64,000 nt of DNA from Nitrobacter sp051535235 (GTDB lineage Bacteria > Pseudomonadota > Alphaproteobacteria > Rhizobiales > Xanthobacteraceae): contig NZ_JBPPLZ010000002.1 of assembly GCF_051535235.1 (NCBI RefSeq), positions 186,001-250,000 on the forward strand. Reading direction: 5' to 3'. Every line of letters starts with the position of its first letter. The first letter of the stretch is position 1. The translations under genes and the position numbers were made by a program. Below are positions 7,571 to 15,987 of this stretch, one piece after another. The notes under the pieces were generated by a model. That model did no database searches, had not been told where the DNA came from, and saw only the letters and a list, made by a program, of their open reading frames with translations.

Positions 7571-8875
7571 TCAAACGTGAACGGGAGAATGGACGCGGCC
7601 GGCATGTCCGAACACGCGCAGGTAGCGTTCGATCTCCGAGGGCTCGCCGCTCGCCTTCTCAGGATTGTCCGACAGTTTCACGGCGGGACGACCATTGACC
7701 GACGTCACCTTGCAGACGATCGAGATCGGGTCGAGGTCGGCGGTGCCGTCAGGCGAACATCCCACGAAGTCGTTGGTCAGGTTGGTGCCCCAGCCGAAAC
7801 TTAACCGGACACGCCCGGCGAAATGCCGGTGCGTCTCCTCAATTGAATCCACGTCCATGCCGTCGGAAAATACCAGCATCTTCTCCCGGGGATCGCGCCC
7901 CTTTTGCTCCCACCACTTGATGATCTGTTCGCCGGCCGCGATCGGCGGAAGGCTGTCCGGGCGGAAGCCGGTCCAGTCCGCCACCCACTCCGGCGCGTCG
8001 CGCAGGAAAGCCTTGGTGCCGAAGGCGTCGGGCAGGGCGACCAGCAGGTTGCCCCCATAGGTGTGCCGCCATTGGTCGAGGATGCGATAGGGCGCACGGC
8101 GGAGCGCGTCGTCGTCGTCGGCCAGCGCGGCCGCGACCATCGGCAGTTCATGCGCGTTGGTGCCGATGGCCTCCAGATCGCCGTCCATCGCGAGCAGAAC
8201 GTTCGACGTGCCGGTGAAGGCGGGTCCCAGTGCTTCCTTGGCGGCTTCGACGCACCAGCGCTGCCAGAGAAAGCCGTGACGCCGCCGCGTTCCGAAGTCC
8301 GACAGCCGCAGGTCGTCGAGCTTGCGCAATCGTTCGAGTTTGCCCCACAGCTTTGCCTTGGCGCGCGCATACAGCACATCGAGCGCGAAACGACCTTGGC
8401 CCCTGGTCACCTGGCGGGACCGCAACTCGTTGAGAATGGCGAGCGCCGGAATCTCCCACATCGTGGTGTGGGTCCACGGCCCGTGGAAATGCAACTCGTA
8501 CTGGCCGTCGACCTTCCGCAATTCGTATTCTGGAAGCCGGAACGCCGCGAGCCAATTGATGAAGTCCGGCGTGAACATCTGGGTTTCGCCGTAAAACGTG
8601 TTGCCCGCGAGCCAGATCAGCTCCTTTTTACTGAAGGCAATGCTGCGGGCATGGTCGAGTTGCGCCCGCAATTCACCTTCGTCGATAACCTCGGCAAGCC
8701 GGACATGACGGCTGCGATTGATGACGGAAAAGGTGACATGCTCGTTCGGATAGAATTCCCGGATCATCTGCAGCATGAGCAGCTTGTAGAAATCGGTATC
8801 GAGCAGGCTGCGCACGATCGGATCGAGGCGGAAGCCGTGGTTATAGGTTCGCGTCGCGATATCCGTAACGGTCAT
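7571..8875 (-). CDS. pncB: Nicotinate phosphoribosyltransferase
   Basis: This 434-residue enzyme makes nicotinate mononucleotide from nicotinate and PRPP with ATP hydrolysis, the salvage entry to NAD. Recognisable parts are LLDTDFYKLLMLQMI at the N-terminus, then LSDFGTRRRHGFLWQ, then FTGTSNVLLAMD, and the phosphate-binding C-terminal VFSDGMDVDSI and FGWGTNLTND. The length is that of bacterial type I PncB. It stands alone, convergent with the transporter gene (14 bp between stops). The start ATG at 8873-8875 gives the expected N-terminus. Confidence 0.97.
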   Translation of the reverse strand: MTVTDIATRTYNHGFRLDPIVRSLLDTDFYKLLMLQMIREFYPNEHVTFSVINRSRHVRLAEVIDEGELRAQLDHARSIAFSKKELIWLAGNTFYGETQMFTPDFINWLAAFRLPEYELRKVDGQYELHFHGPWTHTTMWEIPALAILNELRSRQVTRGQGRFALDVLYARAKAKLWGKLERLRKLDDLRLSDFGTRRRHGFLWQRWCVEAAKEALGPAFTGTSNVLLAMDGDLEAIGTNAHELPMVAAALADDDDALRRAPYRILDQWRHTYGGNLLVALPDAFGTKAFLRDAPEWVADWTGFRPDSLPPIAAGEQIIKWWEQKGRDPREKMLVFSDGMDVDSIEETHRHFAGRVRLSFGWGTNLTNDFVGCSPDGTADLDPISIVCKVTSVNGRPAVKLSDNPEKASGEPSEIERYLRVFGHAGRVHSPVHV

Positions 8876-9042
8876 GCCCTAAACTATAAGGCAGACGCGT
8901 GATCGCGAACAGGCCGGTTTGGCGTCGCGCGGGCACGCGAAAGCGCAAACCCGGAAATCTGGTCCGTGGGTCGTCCGGGTTTGCCGATGCGCCGTTGTAC
9001 ATCGGTGATCGCCGCTGAGGCGGCATCCGTTTCGAACCTTGA

Positions 9043-9909
9043 CTAAAATCCGCCTCCCGGAAGGAAACCGTATTCCGGAAGGCGCCGTTGCGCATCCGGA
9101 GACAGCAGGTAGAGCGCGAAGCGATACGCAGCGTCCTTGCGGCCCGCGTCCTTGATTGCCGTCAGGATCGTCAGGCCGTAGTTGATGGGCATCGCGAGCG
9201 GCGGAGGCACTTCAACCCGCGTCAGCGGCAGATCCGACGGCTTTTCAGTTTCGACGCCGATTTTTGTATGCGAACTGCAGTAACCGATGAAGACATCGGC
9301 CTCGTGCCGTGTAAAGAAATAATGCATCGCCGTTTCGCCCGCCGGCAACTTGGGGCTCGCTGGTCCTCCAACCAGTTGATGCGCGTTTCTGATGAGAGTG
9401 TCCTTCGCGCCGGCGCGAACCGTCTCTGCTCGATCGAAGAATTGCCAGGCGTAGTCACCGCCCGGATCGGCACCGGGCGTCGACGTGCCGATTTTTACTG
9501 ACGGCTCAAGCAGTTTGTCGAGCAGGTTTGCTTGAGTGAGGCCAAGCTCCGCGCGGCCGGTCACGCATAGTCGGTTCCTGGCGAAGATGACCGGTCGCGT
9601 ACCGGCGTCTTCGACGAAAAGGCGCTGCGGATGCTCCATGTTGGCGGAAACGTAAATGTCCGCGCCGCCTTCCTTCTGAATCCTGTTCAGGAGCAGACCT
9701 GCCGGGCCGAATGTGAATTCAAACTTCTGGCCCGTCGCCCTGGCATAGTCCTCCGCAATTGCGGGGAGGATGCCTCGCGTGCTTCCCGCCGCGTAAACCC
9801 GCAGTGCCGGCGTCTGTTCCTCCGCTTCCGCCCGGCAGACCCATGAGCCGACGATCGTCGTCAGAGCGAGGACGCTAGCATATGTGACCGCGATAGCCCG
9901 GCTCTTCAT
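9043..9909 (-). CDS. ModA-like periplasmic substrate-binding protein coupled to a TonB receptor
   Basis: A 288-residue exported protein with a signal peptide of about 30 residues and the type II binding-protein fold of the molybdate/tungstate family: LRVYAAGSTRGILPAIAEDY, then FTFGPAGLLLNRI, then GADIYVSANMEHP, then VKIGTSTPGADPGGDYAW. In ModA the serines near these positions hold the oxyanion; here the first loop reads AAGST and the second FGPAG, so one typical Ser is replaced. Its ATG overlaps the receptor stop by four bases, giving tight co-translation with a TonB-dependent receptor. No modB or modC lies alongside. A Mo-box-like operator before the receptor supports molybdate, or a molybdate chelate, as ligand; tungstate or another oxyanion is possible. 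Confidence 0.8.
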   Translation of the reverse strand: MKSRAIAVTYASVLALTTIVGSWVCRAEAEEQTPALRVYAAGSTRGILPAIAEDYARATGQKFEFTFGPAGLLLNRIQKEGGADIYVSANMEHPQRLFVEDAGTRPVIFARNRLCVTGRAELGLTQANLLDKLLEPSVKIGTSTPGADPGGDYAWQFFDRAETVRAGAKDTLIRNAHQLVGGPASPKLPAGETAMHYFFTRHEADVFIGYCSSHTKIGVETEKPSDLPLTRVEVPPPLAMPINYGLTILTAIKDAGRKDAAYRFALYLLSPDAQRRLPEYGFLPGGGF

Positions 9910-12044
9910 AGTTCAACCTGTAACGACGCGCGGAAAGTCCGCGGCGCGCCCAAAGTGCCGGTCGCTGAACCCGTCGCGTTATACCCATTCTGAGCGGCCG
10001 GCGTCACGTTGGCCCAATAATGAGCATCGGTGACATTGAAAGCATCGAATCGGAACGTCACCCGCTTGTCGGCAATGAGTTGCGAATAGCGCATGCCAAG
10101 ATCGAGCAATGCGTAGCCGGAAACGAATGACGTGTTCGCGTAATCCGTCGGCCGGTTCGTCGCGTAGGTGACGTTCCCGGTGAATGTCAGTCCCTGGACA
10201 GTAGGAACATGATATTCGACCAGACAATTCGCGACGAATTGCGACAAGCCCAGAATGCGTTGGCCGTCAGTTTGCGGTGAGCCCGTATTGTAGAGCCGTG
10301 GGTCAATGAACGTCATCCCGCTGAATACGGTCCATTCGTCGTTAATGGCGCCTGACGCCATCAGTTCAATGCCACGATTGATCTGCGTCCCTTTCACGGA
10401 AAAAACATTGTCCGTCCCGGTGTAGGCATAGGGCCGTTCGATTCTGTAGAGCGCGGCGTTCAGGTTGAAGCGCCCGAAATCGAATTTGACGCCAAGTTCA
10501 TTTTGATTGCTTCGATAAGGGGCCAGAGTCTGGCCCTGGTTGGCGGTGCCAGCCGGCGCACTGTCGCCTTGCTGCAAACTATCGGCATAGGTGTAGTAGG
10601 TGGTTATGTCCTTACGTGGCTTGAACATGATGCTGCCGAGCGGACTCCATCCCGTAGCGCTGGACGCGCTCGTGAGGCTGCCAACCGAATTATAGTTGTG
10701 GGTGTCGATCCAACTGTCGCTGATGGCGCCCAACACCGACCATTGATCGTTGAAAGCAACGGTGTCACCCAAGGTGAGCGACTGCTGGAAGGTGTTCACG
10801 GATCTGTAGCGGTTTTTGAAATCCGGAAAATTCGGCTCGGGATAGATCGACGGATTGTCGAGGCTGGCGCTTCCAGCCGTGATTGTTCCTCTCTGGAACG
10901 GCGTGTAGCGATCCCAGGAGAAACCGTTGGTGGCGAGAACCAGATCGTGCTTGAGCGAACCCGTCTCGAAACGGCCGTTCAGCGCGGCTTGATTGCTGTC
11001 CACTGTGTCAAGGCTATAGGTCGTCGTCGCCGCGGTGGTTACGTAATTTCCAGCGTTGTTCGTGATCGTATTTGTCGGAACGGTAGAGGCGCGATCGCTT
11101 GTATTGCGGGAGACTCCGGCGGAGAAGCTCCAGTTATCGTTAAAATCGTGCTTGATGCGGCTACTCAAGAATGTTGTCGTGTTGTCGTCTCCTCCCCACG
11201 GCTGGCCGTAACCAACCTTTGTCGGGTCGACCGCTGCCGGAAAGAGGACGCCCTTTGCAACGGCGAACGTTCCAGGCAATCCCTCCGTCTTGTAATGATA
11301 GATACTCGCATTCGTCTCGAGCACCGTGTCGGGGCTGAAGTGAATATCGCCGCCGAAGCTGGCGAGTTGACGCTGCAGCCGGCTGTTGCGGACGTAGCTT
11401 TCGCCATCCTGATCGAGAAGGTTCAGTCTATAGCCGAAGCGATGCTCCGGGTCGGCGAAGCCGCCGAGATCCGCATGCGCGAACCACTGGCCCGTGGAAA
11501 GATAGCCTGCCGTCAAACGCTGCAAGGGATCGACGGTCGGGCGCTTCATAACGTAGTTGAAGGTTCCACCCGGTTGAGCCGGGCCAAACAACGCGCCGGC
11601 AATCCCGTTCAAGACGTCAATGCGCTGAAATTGTTCGATCGGATATTCGGTCGTGGCGGCGATATTCAGCCCATCGATGCGCGTGTTTTGCACGACGCTC
11701 GCCTGAACACCGCGCGTCTGCGGACGGACGTTCTCGCCCTGAACCGAAGGAATGAAGCGGAACGCTTCACGCACGCTTTGGATCTGCTGGTTCTCGGCGA
11801 AACCTTCTGAAATCGTATTGACCGAGAAAGGCGTATCAATCAGCGGCTTCTTGCCCAGCGGCCCGAGTTCTACGCGGTTGACCTTGTAATCAGGAGTCAC
11901 GTCGGAAGTTTGTGACGCATCGCTTCGGACATCGATTGTCGGAAGCATTTCTTGAGCCGATGCGCTTCCACACAGCGCTACCAGGATCGACAATGAAGGA
12001 ACTCTGCGAAGGCGGTAACGCCTGGGGCGACGGGCAGACGACAT
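9906..12044 (-). CDS. TonB-dependent outer-membrane receptor (siderophore-receptor family), first gene of the ModA-like pair
   Basis: This 712-residue protein has a signal peptide ending near GSASA and a TonB box (LPTIDV, about residues 34-39). Its plug domain holds KPLIDTPFSVNTIS, then FRFIPSVQGENVRPQTRG, then IDVLNGIAGALFGPAQPGGT, and a 22-strand barrel follows. The C-terminus ends ASLQVEL rather than the usual terminal Phe. The plug is that of the FhuA/FiuA-like siderophore group, so the ligand may be a metal chelate. The start ATG is preceded by TAAGGAGACC. A strong Mo-box-like repeat sits 22-49 bp before the start, where a repressor would block transcription. With the ModA-like partner this suggests molybdenum-regulated uptake, possibly of a catechol-type molybdophore (inference). 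Confidence 0.88.
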   Translation of the reverse strand: MSSARRPRRYRLRRVPSLSILVALCGSASAQEMLPTIDVRSDASQTSDVTPDYKVNRVELGPLGKKPLIDTPFSVNTISEGFAENQQIQSVREAFRFIPSVQGENVRPQTRGVQASVVQNTRIDGLNIAATTEYPIEQFQRIDVLNGIAGALFGPAQPGGTFNYVMKRPTVDPLQRLTAGYLSTGQWFAHADLGGFADPEHRFGYRLNLLDQDGESYVRNSRLQRQLASFGGDIHFSPDTVLETNASIYHYKTEGLPGTFAVAKGVLFPAAVDPTKVGYGQPWGGDDNTTTFLSSRIKHDFNDNWSFSAGVSRNTSDRASTVPTNTITNNAGNYVTTAATTTYSLDTVDSNQAALNGRFETGSLKHDLVLATNGFSWDRYTPFQRGTITAGSASLDNPSIYPEPNFPDFKNRYRSVNTFQQSLTLGDTVAFNDQWSVLGAISDSWIDTHNYNSVGSLTSASSATGWSPLGSIMFKPRKDITTYYTYADSLQQGDSAPAGTANQGQTLAPYRSNQNELGVKFDFGRFNLNAALYRIERPYAYTGTDNVFSVKGTQINRGIELMASGAINDEWTVFSGMTFIDPRLYNTGSPQTDGQRILGLSQFVANCLVEYHVPTVQGLTFTGNVTYATNRPTDYANTSFVSGYALLDLGMRYSQLIADKRVTFRFDAFNVTDAHYWANVTPAAQNGYNATGSATGTLGAPRTFRASLQVEL

Positions 12045-12371
12045 CTGGTCTCCTTAGCGGCAAATATTGCTATATTCATACAAATATATCGATGGCGCTG
12101 CATAGGATGAAAATGTCACAGTGTCTGACTCCGTGACGAAGACCGGTGGTATGCCTCGAGGCCGTATCGCGGGAGGGGTCCTGCGGCGCATCCGGATGTC
12201 CCTGAAACGCATCCGGCGCTATAACCGGCCTTGCCGGTGATCGTTGTTGACGGCAAAAGAATTGACAGGAACGGCGCGGTCACGACATCTGCTAGCATTG
12301 CGGTTGCGCGGCCGAAGAGGTCGCGCGGACTTTTCCCTGGAACGCAGACCTGATTGCCGGGCAGGAGAGAG
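12045..12371. other. Intergenic region between divergent TonB receptor and lemA
   Basis: About 330 bp. The left end holds the receptor ribosome site and the Mo-box-like repeat. The right end leads into the lemA ribosome site (GGAGAGA). No coding signal is convincing in between. Confidence 0.5.
12066..12093 (-). promoter_or_regulatory. Putative ModE operator (Mo-box), best match in the window
   Basis: The left arm is ATTGCTATATT (12066-12076) and the right arm AATATATCGAT (12083-12093), separated by six bases. Against ATCGNTATATA, 6 bp, TATATANCGAT this matches 17 of 20 defined positions with exact spacing. It lies 22-49 bp upstream of the TonB receptor start codon and probably overlaps the promoter -10 region or transcription start. 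ModE with molybdate represses from this sort of position in known systems. Confidence 0.7.
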
Positions 12372-12986
12372 ATGATGCGAAAGTTTTTGACGGTGCTGGT
12401 GGTGCTCGCCACCTTGAGCCTGACCAATTGCGGCTACAACGCCATCCAGTCGCAGGACGAGCAGATCAAGTCCGACTGGTCCGAGGTAGTCAATCAATAC
12501 CAGCGCCGCGCCGACCTGGTGCCGAACCTCGTCAACTCGGTGAAGGGCTTCGCACAGCAGGAGAAGGACGTCCTGCTCGGCGTCACCAATGCACGCGCCA
12601 AGGTCGGCAGTATCCAGGCGACGCCGGAAGTGCTCAACGATCCGGCCGCGTTCCAGAAATTCCAGGCCGCCCAGGGCGAGCTTTCCAGCGCGCTGTCACG
12701 CCTTCTGGTCGTCACCGAGAATTATCCGCAGCTCAAATCCGACACGCTGTTCCGCGACCTGATGAGCCAGCTCGAAGGCACCGAAAACCGCATCACGGTG
12801 GCGCGCAACCGCTACATCAAGGCGGTGCAGGACTATAACGTCACCGTCCGTTCGTTCCCCACCAACCTGACCGCCATGGCGCTGGGTTACAAGGCCAAGC
12901 CGAACTTCACCGTCGGCAACGAGAAGGAGATATCGACCGCCCCGAAGGTCGATTTCAATCCGGCGCCGGCCGCGCCGGCGAAGTAA
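12372..12986 (+). CDS. lemA: LemA family lipoprotein-like membrane protein
   Basis: A 204-residue protein starting at the ATG at 12372, right after GCAGGAGAGAG. The hydrophobic N-terminus ends in a lipobox-like LSLTNC, so it may be lipidated at Cys. The remainder is the LemA helical bundle: WSEVVNQYQRRADLVPNLVNSVKGFA, shown here in part, then LLVVTENYPQLKSD and GTENRITVARNRYI. LemA proteins are membrane-attached with most of the chain outside the cytoplasm; their role is unsettled. Two TPM-domain genes follow at once, the usual arrangement, suggesting a common envelope process. Confidence 0.93.
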   Translation: MMRKFLTVLVVLATLSLTNCGYNAIQSQDEQIKSDWSEVVNQYQRRADLVPNLVNSVKGFAQQEKDVLLGVTNARAKVGSIQATPEVLNDPAAFQKFQAAQGELSSALSRLLVVTENYPQLKSDTLFRDLMSQLEGTENRITVARNRYIKAVQDYNVTVRSFPTNLTAMALGYKAKPNFTVGNEKEISTAPKVDFNPAPAAPAK

Positions 12987-13007
12987 CCGGCACAGCCGGT
13001 GACGGTG

Positions 13008-13871
13008 ATGCGCATCCTGAAGGCGGCGCTGTTGGCGCTGATGCTGTGCTGGATCGGCGCGGCATCCGCCGATGTCGCGGTGCCGCCTTTGACCGGGCGC
13101 GTGGTCGATCTGACTGCGACGCTGAACAGCGATCAGAAGGCGTCGCTCGAACAGGAACTGAAGACGTTCGAAGACCGCAAGGGCAGTCAGGTCGCGGTGC
13201 TGATCGTGCCGACCACCGCGCCGGAAACGATCGAGCAATATTCGATCCGTGTTGCCGACCAATGGAAGATCGGCCGCAAGAAGATCGACGACGGCGCGAT
13301 CCTGGTCGTCGCCAAGGACGACCGCAAGCTCCGGATCGAGGTGGGTTACGGCCTTGAGGGCGCACTGACCGATCTCACCTCGAAGCGCATCATCGACGAA
13401 GAGATCGTGCCGAAATTCCGCAACGGCGATTTCGCTGGCGGCGTCTCGGCCGGCGTGGATCGCATGTTGCGCGTGATCGACGGTGAGCCGCTGCCCGCGC
13501 CAAAACCGCAGGGACAGTTTGCGAACAATTTCAATGTCGATGATCTCTTCAATCCGTTCGTCATTGTCGGCGTGCTCGTCCTCGGCGGAATCTTCCGGAG
13601 TGTCCTGGGTCGGCTGATCGGCTCGGTCGCGACCGGCGTTCTTGCCGGCGTCGCGACCTGGATATTCGTCGGCTCGCTGATGGTTGCCGGGATTGCCGCG
13701 GTGCTGGCGTTCGTTTTCACAGTCGTGGGCGACACCATTATCTCCAGCGCGGGGCGGGGTGGCGGCACCTGGATCGGCGGCGGTCGGGGAGGTGGGTCGT
13801 TCTCCGGCGGCGGCGGCTTCAGCGGTGGCGGCGGCGGCTTCGGTGGCGGCGGCGCATCGGGGAGCTGGTAG
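13008..13871 (+). CDS. TPM-domain protein (YgcG family) with Gly-rich C-terminus
   Basis: About 287 residues. A signal peptide (LLALMLCWIGAASA) is followed by the TPM domain (about 25-165), with VPPLTGRVVDLTATLN, then GSQVAVLIVPTT, then DDGAILVVAKDDRKLRIEVGYGLEG. Two membrane helices and a Gly/Ser-rich tail (repeated GGGGF) ending ASGSW follow. The domain order is that of YgcG/DUF477 proteins, which form an operon with LemA. TPM domains in plants and bacteria have been linked to photosystem repair and acid phosphatase activity; the bacterial role is unknown. The ATG at 13008 was preferred over a GTG at 12999; neither has a strong ribosome site. Confidence 0.88.
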   Translation: MRILKAALLALMLCWIGAASADVAVPPLTGRVVDLTATLNSDQKASLEQELKTFEDRKGSQVAVLIVPTTAPETIEQYSIRVADQWKIGRKKIDDGAILVVAKDDRKLRIEVGYGLEGALTDLTSKRIIDEEIVPKFRNGDFAGGVSAGVDRMLRVIDGEPLPAPKPQGQFANNFNVDDLFNPFVIVGVLVLGGIFRSVLGRLIGSVATGVLAGVATWIFVGSLMVAGIAAVLAFVFTVVGDTIISSAGRGGGTWIGGGRGGGSFSGGGGFSGGGGGFGGGGASGSW

Positions 13872-13872
13872 G

Positions 13873-14370
13873 ATGGGCATCGGGCGCATCGGCAGGCATC
13901 TGATCGGGCATCGCTGGCGGGTGCGAAAGCATTTTCCGCCTGACGTGATGGCCGCGATCGAGCGCGCGATCCGCGCCGGCGAGAGCACCCATTCCGGGCA
14001 GGTGGTGTTTGCCGTGGAAGGCGCGCTCGATGGCGTCCCGCTGTTTCGCGATCAGCCGGCGCGCGAGCGGGCGCTCGACGTGTTCGCGCATCTTCGGGTC
14101 TGGGATACGAAGCACAATAATGGCGTGCTGATCTATCTGCTGCTCGCCGACCGCGACGTCGAGATCGTCACCGATCGCGGCATTCATGCGAAGGTCGGCG
14201 CGGCGGTCTGGAAGGCCATCTGCGCCGCGATGGAGGCCGAGTTCAAGCAAGGCCGTTTCGAGGCCGGAGTCGTGAAAGGCATCGAAGCCGTTTCCCGGCA
14301 GCTTGCAGAACAGTTCCCGAAGCAGGGAGCCGGCCCGAACGAACTTCCCGATGCGCCGGTCGTGATCTAA
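13873..14370 (+). CDS. Second TPM-domain protein
   Basis: The ATG at 13873 follows the previous stop directly (stop, then GG, then ATG) and gives 165 residues. It has no signal peptide. It contains a shorter TPM domain: HSGQVVFAVEGALDGVP, then VWDTKHNNGVLIYLLLADRDVEIVTDRGI, quoted in part, then FEAGVVKGIEAVS. The open frame extends upstream into the previous gene, but only this start gives a sensible N-terminus. The lemA-TPM-TPM order is the common alphaproteobacterial layout, so this protein probably belongs to the same envelope function. Confidence 0.88.
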   Translation: MGIGRIGRHLIGHRWRVRKHFPPDVMAAIERAIRAGESTHSGQVVFAVEGALDGVPLFRDQPARERALDVFAHLRVWDTKHNNGVLIYLLLADRDVEIVTDRGIHAKVGAAVWKAICAAMEAEFKQGRFEAGVVKGIEAVSRQLAEQFPKQGAGPNELPDAPVVI

Positions 14371-14435
14371 TCGGGTCGTGGATGGCCGAACGTCGGCCGC
14401 ATGGCGCGTCGAAGCCGATTATTCCGGCTTCCCCC

Positions 14436-15791
14436 TCAGTCGTTCTTGTAGATCACGCCGTCCTTCATGATGAGCCGGAAGTTTCTCTGCGGATCGGCGA
14501 GGAGATCGATGTTGCTGAGCGGATCGCCCTCGACGAGGAGAAGGTCGGCGAGAGCGCCGACTTGCACAACGCCGAGCTTGCCGGGATAGGGTGAGCGCGG
14601 GCCGCTCAGCGCCAGGAGCTGGGCATTGTCGTAGGTCACCAGCCGGAGAATTTCGGCAGGGGAGAACCACTGCTTCAGCGACAGGATCAGGCGATTCTGT
14701 TCGGCGTTGAGTTCCGGCTCGAAGAGGATGTCCGTGCCCCATGCGAGCTTGACGCCGTACTTCTTTGCCAATGGCCAGATGCGGGCGTTGCCTTCCACGA
14801 TGCTTTTGCGCTTCGCGCGCCGCTCCGCCGTCATGTTCGGCGAATCTGCAATCAGGTTCTGGGCGCTCAGCCAGATGCCTTTCTCAGCCATCAGCTTGAC
14901 GGTCGGCTCGTCGAGCAATTGCCCGTGCTCGATGCACTTGACGCCCGCCTCCATCGCCCGGCGGACCGCGCGGGGCGTATAGGCGTGGACGGCGACATAG
15001 GTATTCCAGTCGGAGGCGGCATCGACCGCGGCCTTCATCTCGTCGAGAGTATATTGCGTGACGTCGATCGGATCGTAGGCCGACGACGTACCGCCGCCGC
15101 CCATGATCTTGATCTGGCTTGCGCCCATTCGCAGGTTTTCGCGCGTCGCGGTCAGGACCTCGTCGCGACCGTCGGCGATAAAGGTCGCGCCTTCTTCCTC
15201 GGCGCGAGAAGGTTTGCCGAAGAAGCGGCGCGAGCGCTCGTCCGGTGTGCGGAAGTCACCGTGCCCCGAGGTCTGCGAGATGATCGCGCCCGACGGCCAG
15301 ATCCGCGGTCCCCGCACTTTCCCGCTGTCGATCGCCTTCTTGAGCGGAAAGATCGGGCCGCCCATGTCGCGAACGGCCGTAAAGCCGCGTAGCAGCATCT
15401 CGGTCGCCGATTTCGCCGCGGCTGCGCCGAGCTGCTCGGCTGTCGTCTTCGGATCATAGAGATCGCTCAGCAAAACCGCTCCGAACGTCATATGGACATG
15501 CACGTCGATCAGCCCCGGCATCAGCGTGCGACCTTTGCCGTCGATGATTTCGGCCTTGGAATCGGCGTCAGCGGATGGTCCGATTGCGGCGATGGTATTA
15601 CCGCGGATCACGACGCTGGTCGGCGGCCCGAGATGACCCCCGACCACGTCCAGCACGCGCACATTGCGGAAAATCGTTTCGGCGACGGGCTGCTGCGCCG
15701 CGGCCGGCACGGGGGACAGTGCGAGAAACGTGGCTACGACCAACGCGGCTCGACAAGAGTGATGGATGCGCGATTTATTCAACATGCCCAA
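14436..15791 (-). CDS. Exported metal-dependent amidohydrolase (imidazolonepropionase/prolidase-like)
   Basis: A 451-residue protein with a signal peptide (VVATFLALSPVPAAA) and the amidohydrolase TIM barrel. Metal ligands are visible: DVHVHM (HxH), the Lys in ASQIKIMGGGG likely to be carboxylated, VAVHAY, CIEHGQ and AWGTDI (final Asp). The C-terminal composite sheet follows with GALADLLLVEGDPLSNI. This is the group often annotated as Xaa-Pro dipeptidase or aryldialkylphosphatase-related amidohydrolase; some members hydrolyse dipeptides. Export suggests it acts in the periplasm. It is a single gene, convergent with the TPM operon, and its substrate is unknown. Confidence 0.87.
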   Translation of the reverse strand: MGMLNKSRIHHSCRAALVVATFLALSPVPAAAQQPVAETIFRNVRVLDVVGGHLGPPTSVVIRGNTIAAIGPSADADSKAEIIDGKGRTLMPGLIDVHVHMTFGAVLLSDLYDPKTTAEQLGAAAAKSATEMLLRGFTAVRDMGGPIFPLKKAIDSGKVRGPRIWPSGAIISQTSGHGDFRTPDERSRRFFGKPSRAEEEGATFIADGRDEVLTATRENLRMGASQIKIMGGGGTSSAYDPIDVTQYTLDEMKAAVDAASDWNTYVAVHAYTPRAVRRAMEAGVKCIEHGQLLDEPTVKLMAEKGIWLSAQNLIADSPNMTAERRAKRKSIVEGNARIWPLAKKYGVKLAWGTDILFEPELNAEQNRLILSLKQWFSPAEILRLVTYDNAQLLALSGPRSPYPGKLGVVQVGALADLLLVEGDPLSNIDLLADPQRNFRLIMKDGVIYKND

Positions 15792-15987
15792 TACGCTCCC
15801 CGTATGCTTCCCTGTGGCCCTTATATGGCTGCGTCACGAGCGAGCTCGTGGCGCGCTTCGCCGGCCTCGGTTAAACCGTTTTGTCGGTCGGAAAAAATCC
15901 TAAAATTTCCGCAATGGTGCCGAAGGTAACGATTCCGCAAGCAATGAAAAGTTACCAAATGGTCAACCTATCATGGAGGTTTCTAAC

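Noticed and set aside
14411..14431. Small hairpin GAAGCCG / CGGCTTC between convergent TPM and amidohydrolase genes
   Set aside because: A 7-bp stem without a T run; too weak to call a terminator.
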